Source: Bdellovibrio sp. GT3
GTDB taxonomy: Bacteria; Bdellovibrionota; Bdellovibrionia; Bdellovibrionales; Bdellovibrionaceae
Reading direction: 5' to 3'
Length of the DNA stretch: 64,000 nucleotides
Assembly (NCBI RefSeq): GCF_037996765.1
Contig: NZ_JBBNAD010000004.1
Span: 248,001 to 312,000 of the forward strand
This document shows, piece after piece, positions 8,867 to 16,283 of the stretch; within the stretch, counting starts at the first letter, position 1, and the number at the start of each line of letters is the position of its first letter. Position numbers and translations under genes: made by a program. The notes beneath the pieces are model-generated. The model had not been told where the DNA came from. It did no database searches and was given only the letters and a program-made list of their open reading frames with translations.

Positions 8867-8944
8867 CCTTTGGCAGCTGGCTGGCAGTGAAGCCCCTGTA
8901 GCTTTGCGCCCTACGGTTTCCCGTAGTTTGCCTTGAGGCAAAGG
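8867..8944 (-). promoter_or_regulatory. Cyclic-di-GMP-I (GEMM) riboswitch aptamer
   Basis: On the minus strand: outer helix CCTTTG/CAAAGG (8944-8939 with 8872-8867), then AAGGCAAAC, a GAAA-capped hairpin CTACGG-GAAA-CCGTAG (8926-8911), GGCGCAAAGC, CAGGGGCT and the closing CAGCTGCC block. These are the conserved GEMM-I blocks, including the GNRA loop that docks into the tetraloop receptor of the second helix. The usual GGGACGCAAAGC appears here as GGGCGCAAAGC. Confidence 0.88.
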
Positions 8945-9074
8945 AAGGATCTAAATCCTAACGAGTATAACCCTAGGAACCTCCTTTGAGTTATTCGATA
9001 TGATCCTACCGGTTCATCATTCTTTTGCGAGGCCTGAACTAAAACCTCGATTTAGCAATCCTTGTGTACGGTCG

Positions 9075-9119
9075 TCACTTCGGTGCTTCATCATGATGGT
9101 CGTGGATACGATGCTTCAT
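9075..9119 (-). CDS. Candidate 14-residue His-rich leader peptide in the riboswitch RNA
   Basis: A near-perfect Shine-Dalgarno (AAAGGAGG, 9133-9126) sits 7 nt before an ATG at 9119 that opens a 14-codon frame, MKHRIHDHHDEAPK, ending TGA at 9075. Four of 14 residues are His. The position in the 5' part of the riboswitch RNA suggests a leader peptide or ribosome-docking site. A second perfect AAAGGAGGT at 8988-8980 has no start codon at useful spacing. Confidence 0.4.
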   Translation of the reverse strand: MKHRIHDHHDEAPK

Positions 9120-9319
9120 CACTGTCCTCCTTTAGCTGGCCCAATAAGCATTCACCCGAACAAGTCGAGTCTAACGAGCCACTCGGTTTCAACTTTTACA
9201 GAATAGCGCGAATTTATTTTTCGAAAAAGTGATCGACATCATTTTCTCAAAACAGTTCGAGAAGTGTCTCACGCAGGGAAACCTAGAGTGAAAGCACGTC
9301 GCTATATTCGCCAATAAAA

Positions 9320-9350
9320 CAAAGGCACCGGGATTATTCGGTGCCTTTGT
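9320..9350 (-). terminator. Terminator after the six-Cys gene pair
   Basis: Stem AAAGGCACCG / CGGTGCCTTT with an 8-nt loop, followed on the minus strand by TGTTTTATTG. It separates the cysteine-rich genes from the riboswitch RNA. Confidence 0.75.
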
Positions 9351-9382
9351 TCATTTGTTAGTGGTGGGAAAACTAGCTTTTT

Positions 9383-9697
9383 CTAGTAACAAACGCGGCC
9401 GTAGTAGTACCAGCCCCAGCTATAGCAGTAACAACTGTAACCCACAGGAGCCCATTGATTCAGATAACACCAGCCATAGTTCGTACAGCATTTGTTGCCG
9501 TAATAGTATTTGGCATCGGCATCGTCTTGTTTGGCCATGTCCAATACTTCTTGTTCTTCGGTGGTGCTCATTAATCCGGATGATTGGGTTTCAATAGGGA
9601 AGAGCGGACGATCTGCGGGGAGTTGTGATTGCGGAGCTGCATTCGCCGAAAGCGCGAACGCGAGGGCCAGAGCAAAGGTGGTTAGTGCCTTTCTCAT
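9383..9697 (-). CDS. Small secreted six-cysteine protein (paralogue A)
   Basis: 104 residues with a clear signal peptide (cleavage near SANAAPQ) and a mature C-terminal module with CC, C, CxC and a final GxVC: NKCCTNYGWCYL, VGYSCYCYS, YGRVCY. The same spacing pattern recurs in the next two minus-strand genes, so these form a tandem paralogous family. Six Cys suggest three disulfides formed in the periplasm. This copy is unusually aromatic, with many Tyr and Trp. A strong site (AAGGAGG) precedes the ATG. It is 27 bp after the stop of paralogue B, so the two are probably one operon. I do not recognise the family; extracellular or prey-directed action is only a guess. Confidence 0.75.
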   Translation of the reverse strand: MRKALTTFALALAFALSANAAPQSQLPADRPLFPIETQSSGLMSTTEEQEVLDMAKQDDADAKYYYGNKCCTNYGWCYLNQWAPVGYSCYCYSWGWYYYGRVCY

Positions 9698-9724
9698 AAA
9701 ATCCTCCTTAATTTTTTGCGATAA

Positions 9725-9988
9725 TTATTTACCGCAAACTGTACCAGGATAAACTTTGTTGCCGTGTTTGCAGTAGCACTCGCTGCCGACAGGGAAATCA
9801 CCCCATCCACAAGCGGGACCACTTACGGGACAGCAGACACCCATGATTTGCACATCATCTGGTTTTTGAATCGTGGAGATTTGAGCAGGTTTTGTGAAAG
9901 ACGACCAAATGTCGTTTGTAAGAGGCGAAGCCAAGGTCGCCGAAGAAAAAATCATTCCAGAGAGAAGTGCGAAAATCAGTGTTTTCAT
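9725..9988 (-). CDS. Small secreted six-cysteine protein (paralogue B)
   Basis: 87 residues: signal peptide (LLSGMIFSSATLAS), a short linker, then the shared module VCCPVSGPACGWG, PVGSECYCKHG, GTVCGK. The Cys order CC-x(6)-C-x(8)-C-x-C-x(9)-C aligns with paralogues A and C around a conserved VG two residues before the CxC. Probably cotranscribed with paralogue A. A hairpin-rich stretch lies upstream. No known domain was recognised. Confidence 0.7.
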   Translation of the reverse strand: MKTLIFALLSGMIFSSATLASPLTNDIWSSFTKPAQISTIQKPDDVQIMGVCCPVSGPACGWGDFPVGSECYCKHGNKVYPGTVCGK

Positions 9989-10037
9989 ACATGCCTCGAT
10001 TGAACGGCCACAAGTCTATTGTCGCTCAACTTCCATA

Positions 10038-10073
10038 TTCCGCAAGACGGTATCAAGATACTTTGTTGCGGAA
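10038..10073. repeat. Nested inverted repeat between cysteine-rich genes
   Basis: Perfect outer arms TTCCGCAA / TTGCGGAA (10038-10045 and 10066-10073) enclose inner arms GTATC / GATAC (10050-10054, 10057-10061). It sits upstream of paralogue B and downstream of paralogue C on the minus strand. It could be an operator, or a terminator without a T run. Confidence 0.45.
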
Positions 10074-10114
10074 CATGGGGAGCGGACTCATGGCCGAGCT
10101 GGTTTATTACCAAA

Positions 10115-10405
10115 CTAGCGGCAAACGTGACCAGAGATAGTGCCAGCACCACCTGAAGAGCATTTGCATGGAGTTCCTACGTTGTAGTAAGCGTTCAATT
10201 CGCAGAAACCACCACCATGACTTTGGTAGCAGCAGTATTTACCTTGAGTTTTCCAAGCAAGTGCTTCAGCAGACTCAGCTTGTTCAGCAGATGTAGCGTA
10301 AACTTCAGCAGCTTGAACCACTGGAAGTTGTGGCATAGCGTATTCAGCTTGTGCAGAAACACAGAAGCCCAATGCGATCAAAGTTGCAGCGAAGAATTTT
10401 TTCAT
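10115..10405 (-). CDS. Small secreted six-cysteine protein (paralogue C)
   Basis: 96 residues: signal peptide ending SAQAEYA, an Ala/Glu-rich helical spacer (about 25-50), then the same C-terminal module with YCCYQSHGGGFCELN, VGTPCKCSSG and SGHVCR. A GAGGGGGA site precedes the ATG. It is transcribed in the same direction as paralogues A and B, but 126 bp before B with a nested hairpin between, so it may be separately expressed. Function unknown. Confidence 0.72.
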   Translation of the reverse strand: MKKFFAATLIALGFCVSAQAEYAMPQLPVVQAAEVYATSAEQAESAEALAWKTQGKYCCYQSHGGGFCELNAYYNVGTPCKCSSGGAGTISGHVCR

Positions 10406-10504
10406 GAGATCCCCCTCTATATTGGTTTTCAGTCATTCAACAGACAAACACTCGCGTTTGCAAGTTGTAAAACCTCAATGTGCTCGAGGGGGATATGCGG
10501 TACG

Positions 10505-11299
10505 TTACGGAAGCATTTCGCGCAGCTTGTCAGCGATCGCCATGAACGCTTGAGCTTCTGCGCCGTTGCTGTTCGCTTCAACAATTGGAATTCCCGCTTC
10601 ACACGCCAGTCCGACAGACGGGTTGAATGGAATTTCCCCAAGCTTTGCAATGCCTTTTTGTGCTGCGTAAGAATCCATCTCACCCTTAGGGAAGAGCTGC
10701 ATTTTTTCGCCATTCACGGGATTGACCATGTAGGCCATGTTTTCAACCATACCTAGCAATGGGACGTTTACGCGCTGGAACATATCGACAGCTTTTTTAA
10801 CGTCGATCAAGGCCACATTTTGCGGTGTAGACACAAGAACCGCGCCAGCTACGGGTACTTTTTGAGCGAGAGTCAGTTGGATGTCACCAGTTCCTGGAGG
10901 CAAATCCACCACCAGGTAATCCAACTCGCCCCAGTTCACATCACGCAGGAATTGATCCATCGCTTTGAACAACATTGGTCCACGCCATACAACTGCGGAA
11001 CCTTCCTCGATCAAAAAGCCGATAGACATCAGTTTGATGCCGTAACGGTTGATTGGCTCAAGTTGATTCGTGTCGGGGTGAATTTGAGGTTTTTGGGCAA
11101 GGGTTCCCAACATGCGAGGAATACTCGGGCCGTAGATGTCGGCATCAAGTAAACCAACTTTTGATTTGCGCCCAAGGGCCATTGCCAAGTTGGTTGCAAC
11201 GGTGCTTTTGCCAACTCCGCCCTTACCCGAGGATACCGCGATAATATGTTTCACTCCGGGAATTGAGGTTTGTTTTTCAAACGGATTTGGTGCAGCCAT
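10505..11299 (-). CDS. Mrp/ApbC-type P-loop ATPase lacking the CxxC motif
   Basis: 264 residues of the Mrp/NBP35 fold: deviant Walker A SSGKGGVGKST (about residues 23-33), GLLDADIYGPSIPRML, VVWRGPMLF, YLVVDLPPGTGDIQLTL and VSTPQNVALIDVKKA. These proteins carry and transfer Fe-S clusters. Two departures are visible. There is no N-terminal MIP18/DUF59 domain, and the CxxC that bridges the cluster at the dimer interface is absent: the segment after VENMAYMV reads NPVNGEKMQLFPKGE. The fold and ATPase core seem intact, so it may serve another role or use other ligands. Divergent from the J-like gene. Confidence 0.85.
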   Translation of the reverse strand: MAAPNPFEKQTSIPGVKHIIAVSSGKGGVGKSTVATNLAMALGRKSKVGLLDADIYGPSIPRMLGTLAQKPQIHPDTNQLEPINRYGIKLMSIGFLIEEGSAVVWRGPMLFKAMDQFLRDVNWGELDYLVVDLPPGTGDIQLTLAQKVPVAGAVLVSTPQNVALIDVKKAVDMFQRVNVPLLGMVENMAYMVNPVNGEKMQLFPKGEMDSYAAQKGIAKLGEIPFNPSVGLACEAGIPIVEANSNGAEAQAFMAIADKLREMLP

Positions 11300-11351
11300 T
11301 TTTAACGGACTCCTTGCTAATTTTGAACTGACAACGAATAATAGACTTTAC

Positions 11352-11768
11352 ATGAATAGCCAAGATTTTTTGACGTTGAACCTTGTGGGAGCAGGGGCTT
11401 TCGTTGTCTGGTACCTTTTATCGAGAGGTGGGAACAAAAATCCTACGCGCCTCGACATGAATGCCAAGGACAGCGCGCCGCCGCTGATCAATCCCGAGCC
11501 CGCTCAAAGCATCGCCCAAGAGGTGGTGCCTGTGGCAGTTTCGCGTCCAGTGGTTCACCCGGATTTGGCGGGGCGCCGGCAAAAAAATCTAAATGTGATG
11601 TTCTCCTACAATTCGCACACCTGGGATGCCTATGAGGTTTTGGGGGTTCCAGCAGGGGCTTCGATCAGCATGGTCACCGAAGCCTATCAGACGCAGATCC
11701 GTCGTTGCGATAAGGAATCTGTCGAGTTTTTCGAGACAGCCTACAAGGCGATATTGAATAAAATCTAA
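11352..11768 (+). CDS. Membrane-anchored protein with degenerate J-like domain
   Basis: 138 residues from the ATG at 11352: one N-terminal transmembrane helix (about 9-24), a polar linker of about 60 residues, and a C-terminal domain beginning TWDAYEVLGVPAGASISMV and continuing through TEAYQTQIRRCDKE to FFETAYKAI. This matches helices I-III of a J-domain, but the HPD tripeptide needed to stimulate Hsp70 is missing (RCD at that place). It may be a J-like adaptor, as in some membrane translocase partners. There is no Shine-Dalgarno before the ATG. Upstream in-frame sequence overlaps the divergent Mrp gene, which argues against an earlier start. Confidence 0.6.
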   Translation: MNSQDFLTLNLVGAGAFVVWYLLSRGGNKNPTRLDMNAKDSAPPLINPEPAQSIAQEVVPVAVSRPVVHPDLAGRRQKNLNVMFSYNSHTWDAYEVLGVPAGASISMVTEAYQTQIRRCDKESVEFFETAYKAILNKI

Positions 11769-11782
11769 ATATTGAAGCCCGG

Positions 11783-12247
11783 TTAGCGGGAATAGAGACA
11801 GCTAAAACCCTGGGTGCCGCGCGAGATGTGCTCCCAGTTGAAGCCTTTGCGAGTTTGATCGAAAATCACGATATCTTCGCTTAAAGGCAGGCGGTCCGCT
11901 CCGAAAAGCAGCTCCTCTTTGTTGTGCACATATTGGTCTTTGAATTCAGCACGGGCCTGCATTTTACCGAATTCCCCGCGAGTGGGGCGCTGGAATTTTC
12001 CAATTGCGCAGATCAGGGTTTTTTCCAGGGCTTGCTCGGAGTTTCTGTGAAGCAGCGCGAACCCTCCGCATTGCTCAGTCCATGTCACGGATGTCGGGCA
12101 ATTGTCAGCCCCTGCGACCAGGCGATAAAGACCATCACGACCCTGCCAGACAGCGCGCGGGGACGTCGAAGCGAATTCGCTCGTCGTCGGAGTTCCGTAG
12201 TTCGCAATGGTCAGTCCCAACATGAGACAGCATAAAAAGAATCGCAT
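11783..12247 (-). CDS. Secreted protein of unknown function
   Basis: 154 residues with an N-terminal signal-like hydrophobic segment (MRFFLCCLMLGLTIANYG). The mature part has four Cys (DNCP, EQCGG, LICAIG, FSCLY) that could form two disulfides. No recognised domain. The gene converges on the J-like gene with 14 bp between the stop codons. GGGAGC lies 8 nt before the ATG. Confidence 0.6.
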   Translation of the reverse strand: MRFFLCCLMLGLTIANYGTPTTSEFASTSPRAVWQGRDGLYRLVAGADNCPTSVTWTEQCGGFALLHRNSEQALEKTLICAIGKFQRPTRGEFGKMQARAEFKDQYVHNKEELLFGADRLPLSEDIVIFDQTRKGFNWEHISRGTQGFSCLYSR

Positions 12248-12382
12248 CAGGTTTGCTCCCGTATGCCAATAGTAAAAGCAAAGGGCGTGCGCAACTCAGA
12301 AGGGTGGTATTTTATCTAGGAGGGGAATTCCCACTTTGGATCGCACAAGGTCGGCAAAGGTGACGAACCAGGGCACACAGTA

Positions 12383-12736
12383 CTAGTGGGCTTTGGCGGA
12401 GACGGGCTCTTTGTAATCGGGCTGCACTTTGCCGCGATGACACATGTAACAAGTGGCCGTAGGGCCCTTTTTACCATCGAAGCCGTTTTCTTTCAGCATT
12501 TGCGTAAGCTTCATGTGCTCTTTGCTGACTTTGAAGCTTTTCTTGCTGCTGTCGGTGAAATTCTGAACATTGTGGCATTCGGCGCAGGTGACACCCAGCT
12601 CCCGGGAGATGGTTACCATCTCTTCACGAATCATTTCTTCGGTTTTCACGAATTTTTGAATGGATTGAGCAAGGGCTGGAGTTCCCGTAAGGAACAAGCC
12701 CGTGACAAGAGTGAAAATCATGAAATTGCGCTGCAT
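12383..12736 (-). CDS. Small periplasmic c-type cytochrome with two CxxCH motifs
   Basis: 117 residues from the ATG at 12736: signal peptide FTLVTGLFLTGTPALAQ, then TCAECHNVQNF and TCYMCHRGK. These two CxxCH sites bind two covalent haems. The arrangement (helix with MVTISRELGVTCAECH, FKVSKEHMKLTQMLKE between, TCYMCHRG) resembles half of the tetraheme subunit of photosynthetic reaction centres, a domain also found in small electron-transfer proteins. An upstream in-frame extension of 40 residues lacks signal-peptide character before this Met. Probably a periplasmic electron carrier; partner not visible. Confidence 0.8.
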   Translation of the reverse strand: MQRNFMIFTLVTGLFLTGTPALAQSIQKFVKTEEMIREEMVTISRELGVTCAECHNVQNFTDSSKKSFKVSKEHMKLTQMLKENGFDGKKGPTATCYMCHRGKVQPDYKEPVSAKAH

Positions 12737-12896
12737 AAAAATAGCATGTCTTGGACCCGGTCCCAGATCAAGAAAGACCCGGATTTGTTGACTGTATCTG
12801 GACCCAAGTGTAACTTTCTTACCTGATAACTCAGACCGTCCTGAGTCCAAAAACAACTAGCAACTCCGAAGCCATCGGAGGGGAAAGTAGAGCTTC

Positions 12897-14243
12897 ATGA
12901 GCACTCCTGTAACAGTTAGACCTCTTGCTGACCTAGCAACTCTTGTCAGCCTTAGCAAACGTCGTGGTTTTGTATTTCAATCTTCCGAGATCTATGGTGG
13001 TCTGGGCAGCTGCTGGGACTATGGTCCTTTGGGCTCATTGATGAAGTTGAATGTTAAACGCGCATGGTGGAATGCCATGACTCGCAGACCTGACATTGTG
13101 GGTCTGGATGCAGCGATCCTGATGCACCCGATGGTGTGGAAAGCTTCCGGTCACGTTGACGGTTTCTCGGATCCCTTGGTGGATTGCAAAGACTGTAAGA
13201 CACGTTTCCGCGCGGACAACACTGAATCTTACCTGAAAGACAAAAAGTGCCCGAATTGTGGCAGCAAAAATCTTTCCGAAGAGCGCAATTTCAATTTGAT
13301 GTTTAAAACTCACATGGGTCCTTTGGAGGATTCTGCGAGCGTGGTTTATCTGCGCCCGGAAACTGCGCAAGGTCACTTTGTGAATTTCCTGAATTGCCAA
13401 CAGTCTTCGCGCTATAAAGTACCATTCGGTATTGCGGCGATTGGTAAGTCTTTCCGTAACGAAATCACTCCAGGGAACTTTATTTTCCGTACGCGTGAAT
13501 TCGAACAAATGGAAATGCAATATTTCGTAAAACCAGGCACTGACGATAAATTCTTCGAAGAGTGGAAAGAGCGTCGTTTGGCTTTCTATTCCAAATTCGG
13601 TATCAAAAAAGAAAACTTGAAAGTTCACGTTCACGAAAAGCTGGCGCACTATGCGCGTGCCGCGGTTGACGTGGAATACAAATTCCCAATGGGTTTCTCG
13701 GAGCTGGAAGGTATTCATAACCGTTCTGACTTTGACTTGACTCAACATATGAAGTTCTCTGGTAAGAATCTTGAGTACTTCGATGAAGCGAACAAAGAAA
13801 AATTCATCCCCTACGTTATTGAAACGGCTGTGGGTTGTGATCGCTTGTTCCTGGCGTTCATGTGTGATGCTTACCGCGAGGAAGTAACGACAGACGAGGC
13901 AGGCAAGGAAGACGTGCGCGTGGTGATGGGTCTTCACCCGGAAATCGCTCCATACAAAGTGGCAATTTTGCCGCTTTCTAAAAAAGAGCCACTAACAGAT
14001 ATCGCGGATAAATTGCGTGATCAGCTGGCTGAAGATTTCGACGTGACATACGACGAAGCGGCTTCCATCGGTAAACGCTACCGTCGTCAGGACGAAATCG
14101 GCACGCCATTCTGTGTGACGGTGGATTTTGATACCATCAACGATCAGGCGGTAACGGTTCGTCATCGCGATACGATGGTGCAGGAACGCATCCCAATGTC
14201 GCAGCTGAATGCTTACGTGGCTGGGAAAATCAAAAGCTTCTAA
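12897..14243 (+). CDS. glyS: Glycyl-tRNA synthetase, homodimeric class II type
   Basis: 448 residues with the eukaryote/archaea-like alpha2 architecture rather than the alpha2beta2 form: [18 protein letters not shown] (motif 1 region), a CxxC...CxxC zinc-ribbon-like insert ([16 protein letters not shown]), [36 protein letters not shown] (motif 2), [12 protein letters not shown] (motif 3), and a C-terminal anticodon-binding domain with [12 protein letters not shown]. It charges tRNA-Gly. GGAGGGGAAA precedes the ATG and a strong terminator follows, so it is a single-gene unit. Confidence 0.95.
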   Translation: MSTPVTVRPLADLATLVSLSKRRGFVFQSSEIYGGLGSCWDYGPLGSLMKLNVKRAWWNAMTRRPDIVGLDAAILMHPMVWKASGHVDGFSDPLVDCKDCKTRFRADNTESYLKDKKCPNCGSKNLSEERNFNLMFKTHMGPLEDSASVVYLRPETAQGHFVNFLNCQQSSRYKVPFGIAAIGKSFRNEITPGNFIFRTREFEQMEMQYFVKPGTDDKFFEEWKERRLAFYSKFGIKKENLKVHVHEKLAHYARAAVDVEYKFPMGFSELEGIHNRSDFDLTQHMKFSGKNLEYFDEANKEKFIPYVIETAVGCDRLFLAFMCDAYREEVTTDEAGKEDVRVVMGLHPEIAPYKVAILPLSKKEPLTDIADKLRDQLAEDFDVTYDEAASIGKRYRRQDEIGTPFCVTVDFDTINDQAVTVRHRDTMVQERIPMSQLNAYVAGKIKSF

Positions 14244-14267
14244 ATGAAGTCCAAATAAATCAGAAAT

Positions 14268-14300
14268 GGGCTGTCCTGCTACCAGGGCGGCCCTTTTTTT
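14268..14300 (+). terminator. Terminator after glyS
   Basis: Ten-bp GC-rich stem GGGCTGTCCT / AGGGCGGCCC with loop GCTACC and seven T. Confidence 0.9.
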
Positions 14301-14406
14301 GTGCTTTTTTCAAAGTACACCCCAGGTCTCCGAAGATTGCCGGTTCCGAATGACTTTTTTTCCACTTTTTGATAGGTGAATCCCTGTTTATTGAAGGGAT
14401 GTTCTT

Positions 14407-15321
14407 ATGAAAAATCTGCTTATCGCGGTGCTTGTCATTTTCAGTCTGTCTCACGCATTTGCTGAGGAGTCCGATCTTCCAATTCCTGGTGGAGATGAAT
14501 CAGGCACGATCGAACCTATGCCCCTTCCAGAACCGCCACCACCGTCTGACGAGTGGCCTCAAGAACCGCAACCCCTTCCGCCAGAACAAACCCCTGAAGA
14601 GCCGCCAGCTCAGCGTCCTCCTGTGCCGCCACCACCGTCTTCCGGTCTTCCAGGTGCAGATACAGACGATAGAGTTTCCGTGGGGGATCGTGCCTTGGTT
14701 GTTACCGGTAGCATGTTCCTGACCGGCAATGTGGTTTCTGTTTCCCGTGATGGCAAGCTTGTGACTTTGCGTTCGGACTACAACGGCAATATCAGCACTT
14801 ACAAATCCAAACAGATTGGCGTATGGCTTCGTTGCTCCAGCAAGGGTTTATGTGCGGATGGAAAAGCGATGTACGAATCAGATCGCGGTCGTCAGTACAA
14901 TCCGGTGACTGTGTTGGCGACGTACTCCAACGGTTGGTCTTTGGTGAGTGAGGATTTCTCGGGTCGTAAATTTGTTTTGAAAAACAAAGAGCTTTTGAAA
15001 TCAGAAGGCTGTAATGGTCGCACTGGTATTTGCCGTGGCCAAACAGTGTTGTCCGAGGCGATGGGAGCTGAGCCTTATTTCGAAGGGCAAGTTTTGGAAG
15101 TCTACGAGAGCGGAGTTTACTTGATCAGCACTTACAGTGGTGGCAAAGCAATCCGTAAAAATGGCGACCTTGCAAAACAAGTGGGTTGCTACAAAAAACT
15201 TTGCACCGGTCAGCAGTTGTATTTTGGCAATATCCTTCGTGTTTATGAGAGCGGATTCTTTGTCATTCAAGATCCATATTCTGGTAACTTGACTCTGCGC
15301 CCTTACCGCGAGATTCGCTAA
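14407..15321 (+). CDS. Secreted Pro-rich protein with repeated SH3-like modules (paralogue 1)
   Basis: 304 residues: signal peptide (SLSHAFAEE), a long Pro/Glu-rich stretch (about residues 25-85), then about three repeats of 60-70 residues. Each runs roughly as VSVGDRALV...GNVVSVSRDGKLVTLRSDYNG, then a Cys pair such as LRCSSKGLCADG, GCNGRTGICRGQ or GCYKKLCTGQ. The repeats look like small beta-barrels linked by a disulfide. The next gene has the same signal/Pro-rich/barrel plan, so this is a tandem pair of unknown function, presumably periplasmic or surface-exposed. Confidence 0.65.
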   Translation: MKNLLIAVLVIFSLSHAFAEESDLPIPGGDESGTIEPMPLPEPPPPSDEWPQEPQPLPPEQTPEEPPAQRPPVPPPPSSGLPGADTDDRVSVGDRALVVTGSMFLTGNVVSVSRDGKLVTLRSDYNGNISTYKSKQIGVWLRCSSKGLCADGKAMYESDRGRQYNPVTVLATYSNGWSLVSEDFSGRKFVLKNKELLKSEGCNGRTGICRGQTVLSEAMGAEPYFEGQVLEVYESGVYLISTYSGGKAIRKNGDLAKQVGCYKKLCTGQQLYFGNILRVYESGFFVIQDPYSGNLTLRPYREIR

Positions 15322-15375
15322 AAAGGCACTCGGACTTTCATGAAATGAGTGCTCTTAAGAAAGGGACTCGTTTCA

Positions 15376-15912
15376 ATGAAAGCATCTTTGGTTTTGTTCT
15401 CTTTGTTATTTTTATTGGTGCCGAATCTGCGCGCCGAAATGATCGATCTGCCGCAGCCGGGGGATGAATTCCCTCAGCCGCTGCCGCCAGATCCCCCGGG
15501 TTCTGAACCCGCACCTCAACCGCCACAACAACCACCGCAGCAACCAGCACCAGATCCGATACCAGGGCGTATTTCAGTTGGCGACCACGTGCTTTCCGGC
15601 CCTTACGTGGGTAAGCAATATTATTCCGGAACTGTCGTTCAGGTTTCAGGGGATCGTCGTATGATCACCGTGCGTGATGACCGTGATAAAAAGACCTATC
15701 AACGGGATGCGCGTATGATTTCGAAAAGATTGAAATGCGGTGCCAACTCCATCTGCGAAGGAGATCGGGTGCGTGTGGGACCGATGAGTGATTCACGCTA
15801 TTACTACGCCACAGTTTATGCGCCTTATGAGCGTGGTCTATTTATTGTTCGCTATGACAATGACGGAAAATACTACGTGCGTGATCAATCCAAGGTTCAG
15901 CGCATGCAATAA
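15376..15912 (+). CDS. Secreted Pro-rich protein with SH3-like module (paralogue 2)
   Basis: 178 residues from the ATG at 15376: signal peptide (LLFLLVPNLRAE), a Pro/Gln-rich linker (about 20-70) and an ISVGDHVLSGPYVGK...YYSGTVVQVSGDRRMITVRDD module with a Cys pair (LKCGANSICEGD), followed by a second, shorter module. It shares domain order and the Cys-x6-Cys signature with the preceding gene, and the two are probably cotranscribed. Upstream in-frame codons to 15349 are possible but do not add signal-peptide character. Confidence 0.65.
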   Translation: MKASLVLFSLLFLLVPNLRAEMIDLPQPGDEFPQPLPPDPPGSEPAPQPPQQPPQQPAPDPIPGRISVGDHVLSGPYVGKQYYSGTVVQVSGDRRMITVRDDRDKKTYQRDARMISKRLKCGANSICEGDRVRVGPMSDSRYYYATVYAPYERGLFIVRYDNDGKYYVRDQSKVQRMQ

Positions 15913-15917
15913 AAAAA

Positions 15918-15943
15918 GGGAACCTTTTGGGGAGGTTCCCTTT
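15918..15943. terminator. Bidirectional terminator
   Basis: Stem GGGAACCT / AGGTTCCC with a 7-nt loop, flanked by seven A on the left (T run for the minus strand) and TTT on the right. It serves the two convergent secreted-protein genes. Confidence 0.8.
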
Positions 15944-15968
15944 AGAGGGGATCGACGGTTCGGTCTTC

Positions 15969-16283
15969 TTAGTAAAGAAGGATCGGACCTTGAGGGCTGG
16001 TGCGATAAAGGATGCCATCTACTTGAGAGCCAACAACCGGTCCACACTCAAGCAAAACGCCTTGAGCTTGAACTTCGTATTTATCAAGTGGGCAGCCGTA
16101 AGCTGGATTGAACATGTTGTTGCGACCTGCGAAAGAAAGTTGCGCAACACATAGATCGCCATCAGTTTCCTGGATTGCCACCACAGTGCCAACAATTTGA
16201 GCATCTTCACGGGTGCAAGTCTCGCCAGCGGCAAAGGCAGACGAACAAGCAAACAATGACAACAGAACAACCAGCTTTTTCAT
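15969..16283 (-). CDS. Small secreted four-cysteine protein
   Basis: 104 residues, signal peptide LLSLFACSSAFAAG, then a mature domain of about 85 residues with four Cys (ETCTRED, DLCVAQL, YGCPLDK, LECGPV), probably two disulfides. The residues between look beta-rich (VGTVVAIQET, EVQAQGVLLECG). It lacks the CC...CxC pattern of the 9.4-10.4 kb family, so it is a separate family. A CTCCTAAA-complement site (TTTAGGAGAT) precedes the ATG. Confidence 0.65.
   Translation of the reverse strand: MKKLVVLLSLFACSSAFAAGETCTREDAQIVGTVVAIQETDGDLCVAQLSFAGRNNMFNPAYGCPLDKYEVQAQGVLLECGPVVGSQVDGILYRTSPQGPILLY

Larger units (their letters stand above)
8745..9223 (-). ncRNA. c-di-GMP-I riboswitch transcript (merRNA-like), independent minus-strand RNA
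   Basis: The 760-bp gap between mltD and the cysteine-rich genes contains a GEMM-I aptamer on the minus strand, a strong minus-strand terminator (8745-8787) and no large ORF. Promoter candidates on the minus strand are a sigma-28-like pair (AACTGTTT 9257-9250, N12, GTCGATCA 9237-9230) and a sigma-70-like -10 TATTCT about 20 nt further on. An RNA of roughly 450-480 nt would result. Known biology: B. bacteriovorus attack-phase cells make an extremely abundant intergenic c-di-GMP-I riboswitch RNA called merRNA; this locus has the same character. The 5' end is inferred. Two short ORFs with good ribosome-binding sites lie inside. Between 8620 and 8744 I see nothing. Confidence 0.75.

Noticed and set aside
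9000-9206. 68-codon plus-strand ORF in the riboswitch gap
   Set aside because: No ribosome-binding site and low protein-like character; it is antisense to the structured RNA.
12383-12826. Long plus-strand ORF opposite the di-haem cytochrome gene
   Set aside because: The minus-strand frame has a signal peptide and two CxxCH motifs; the plus-strand frame is a shadow.
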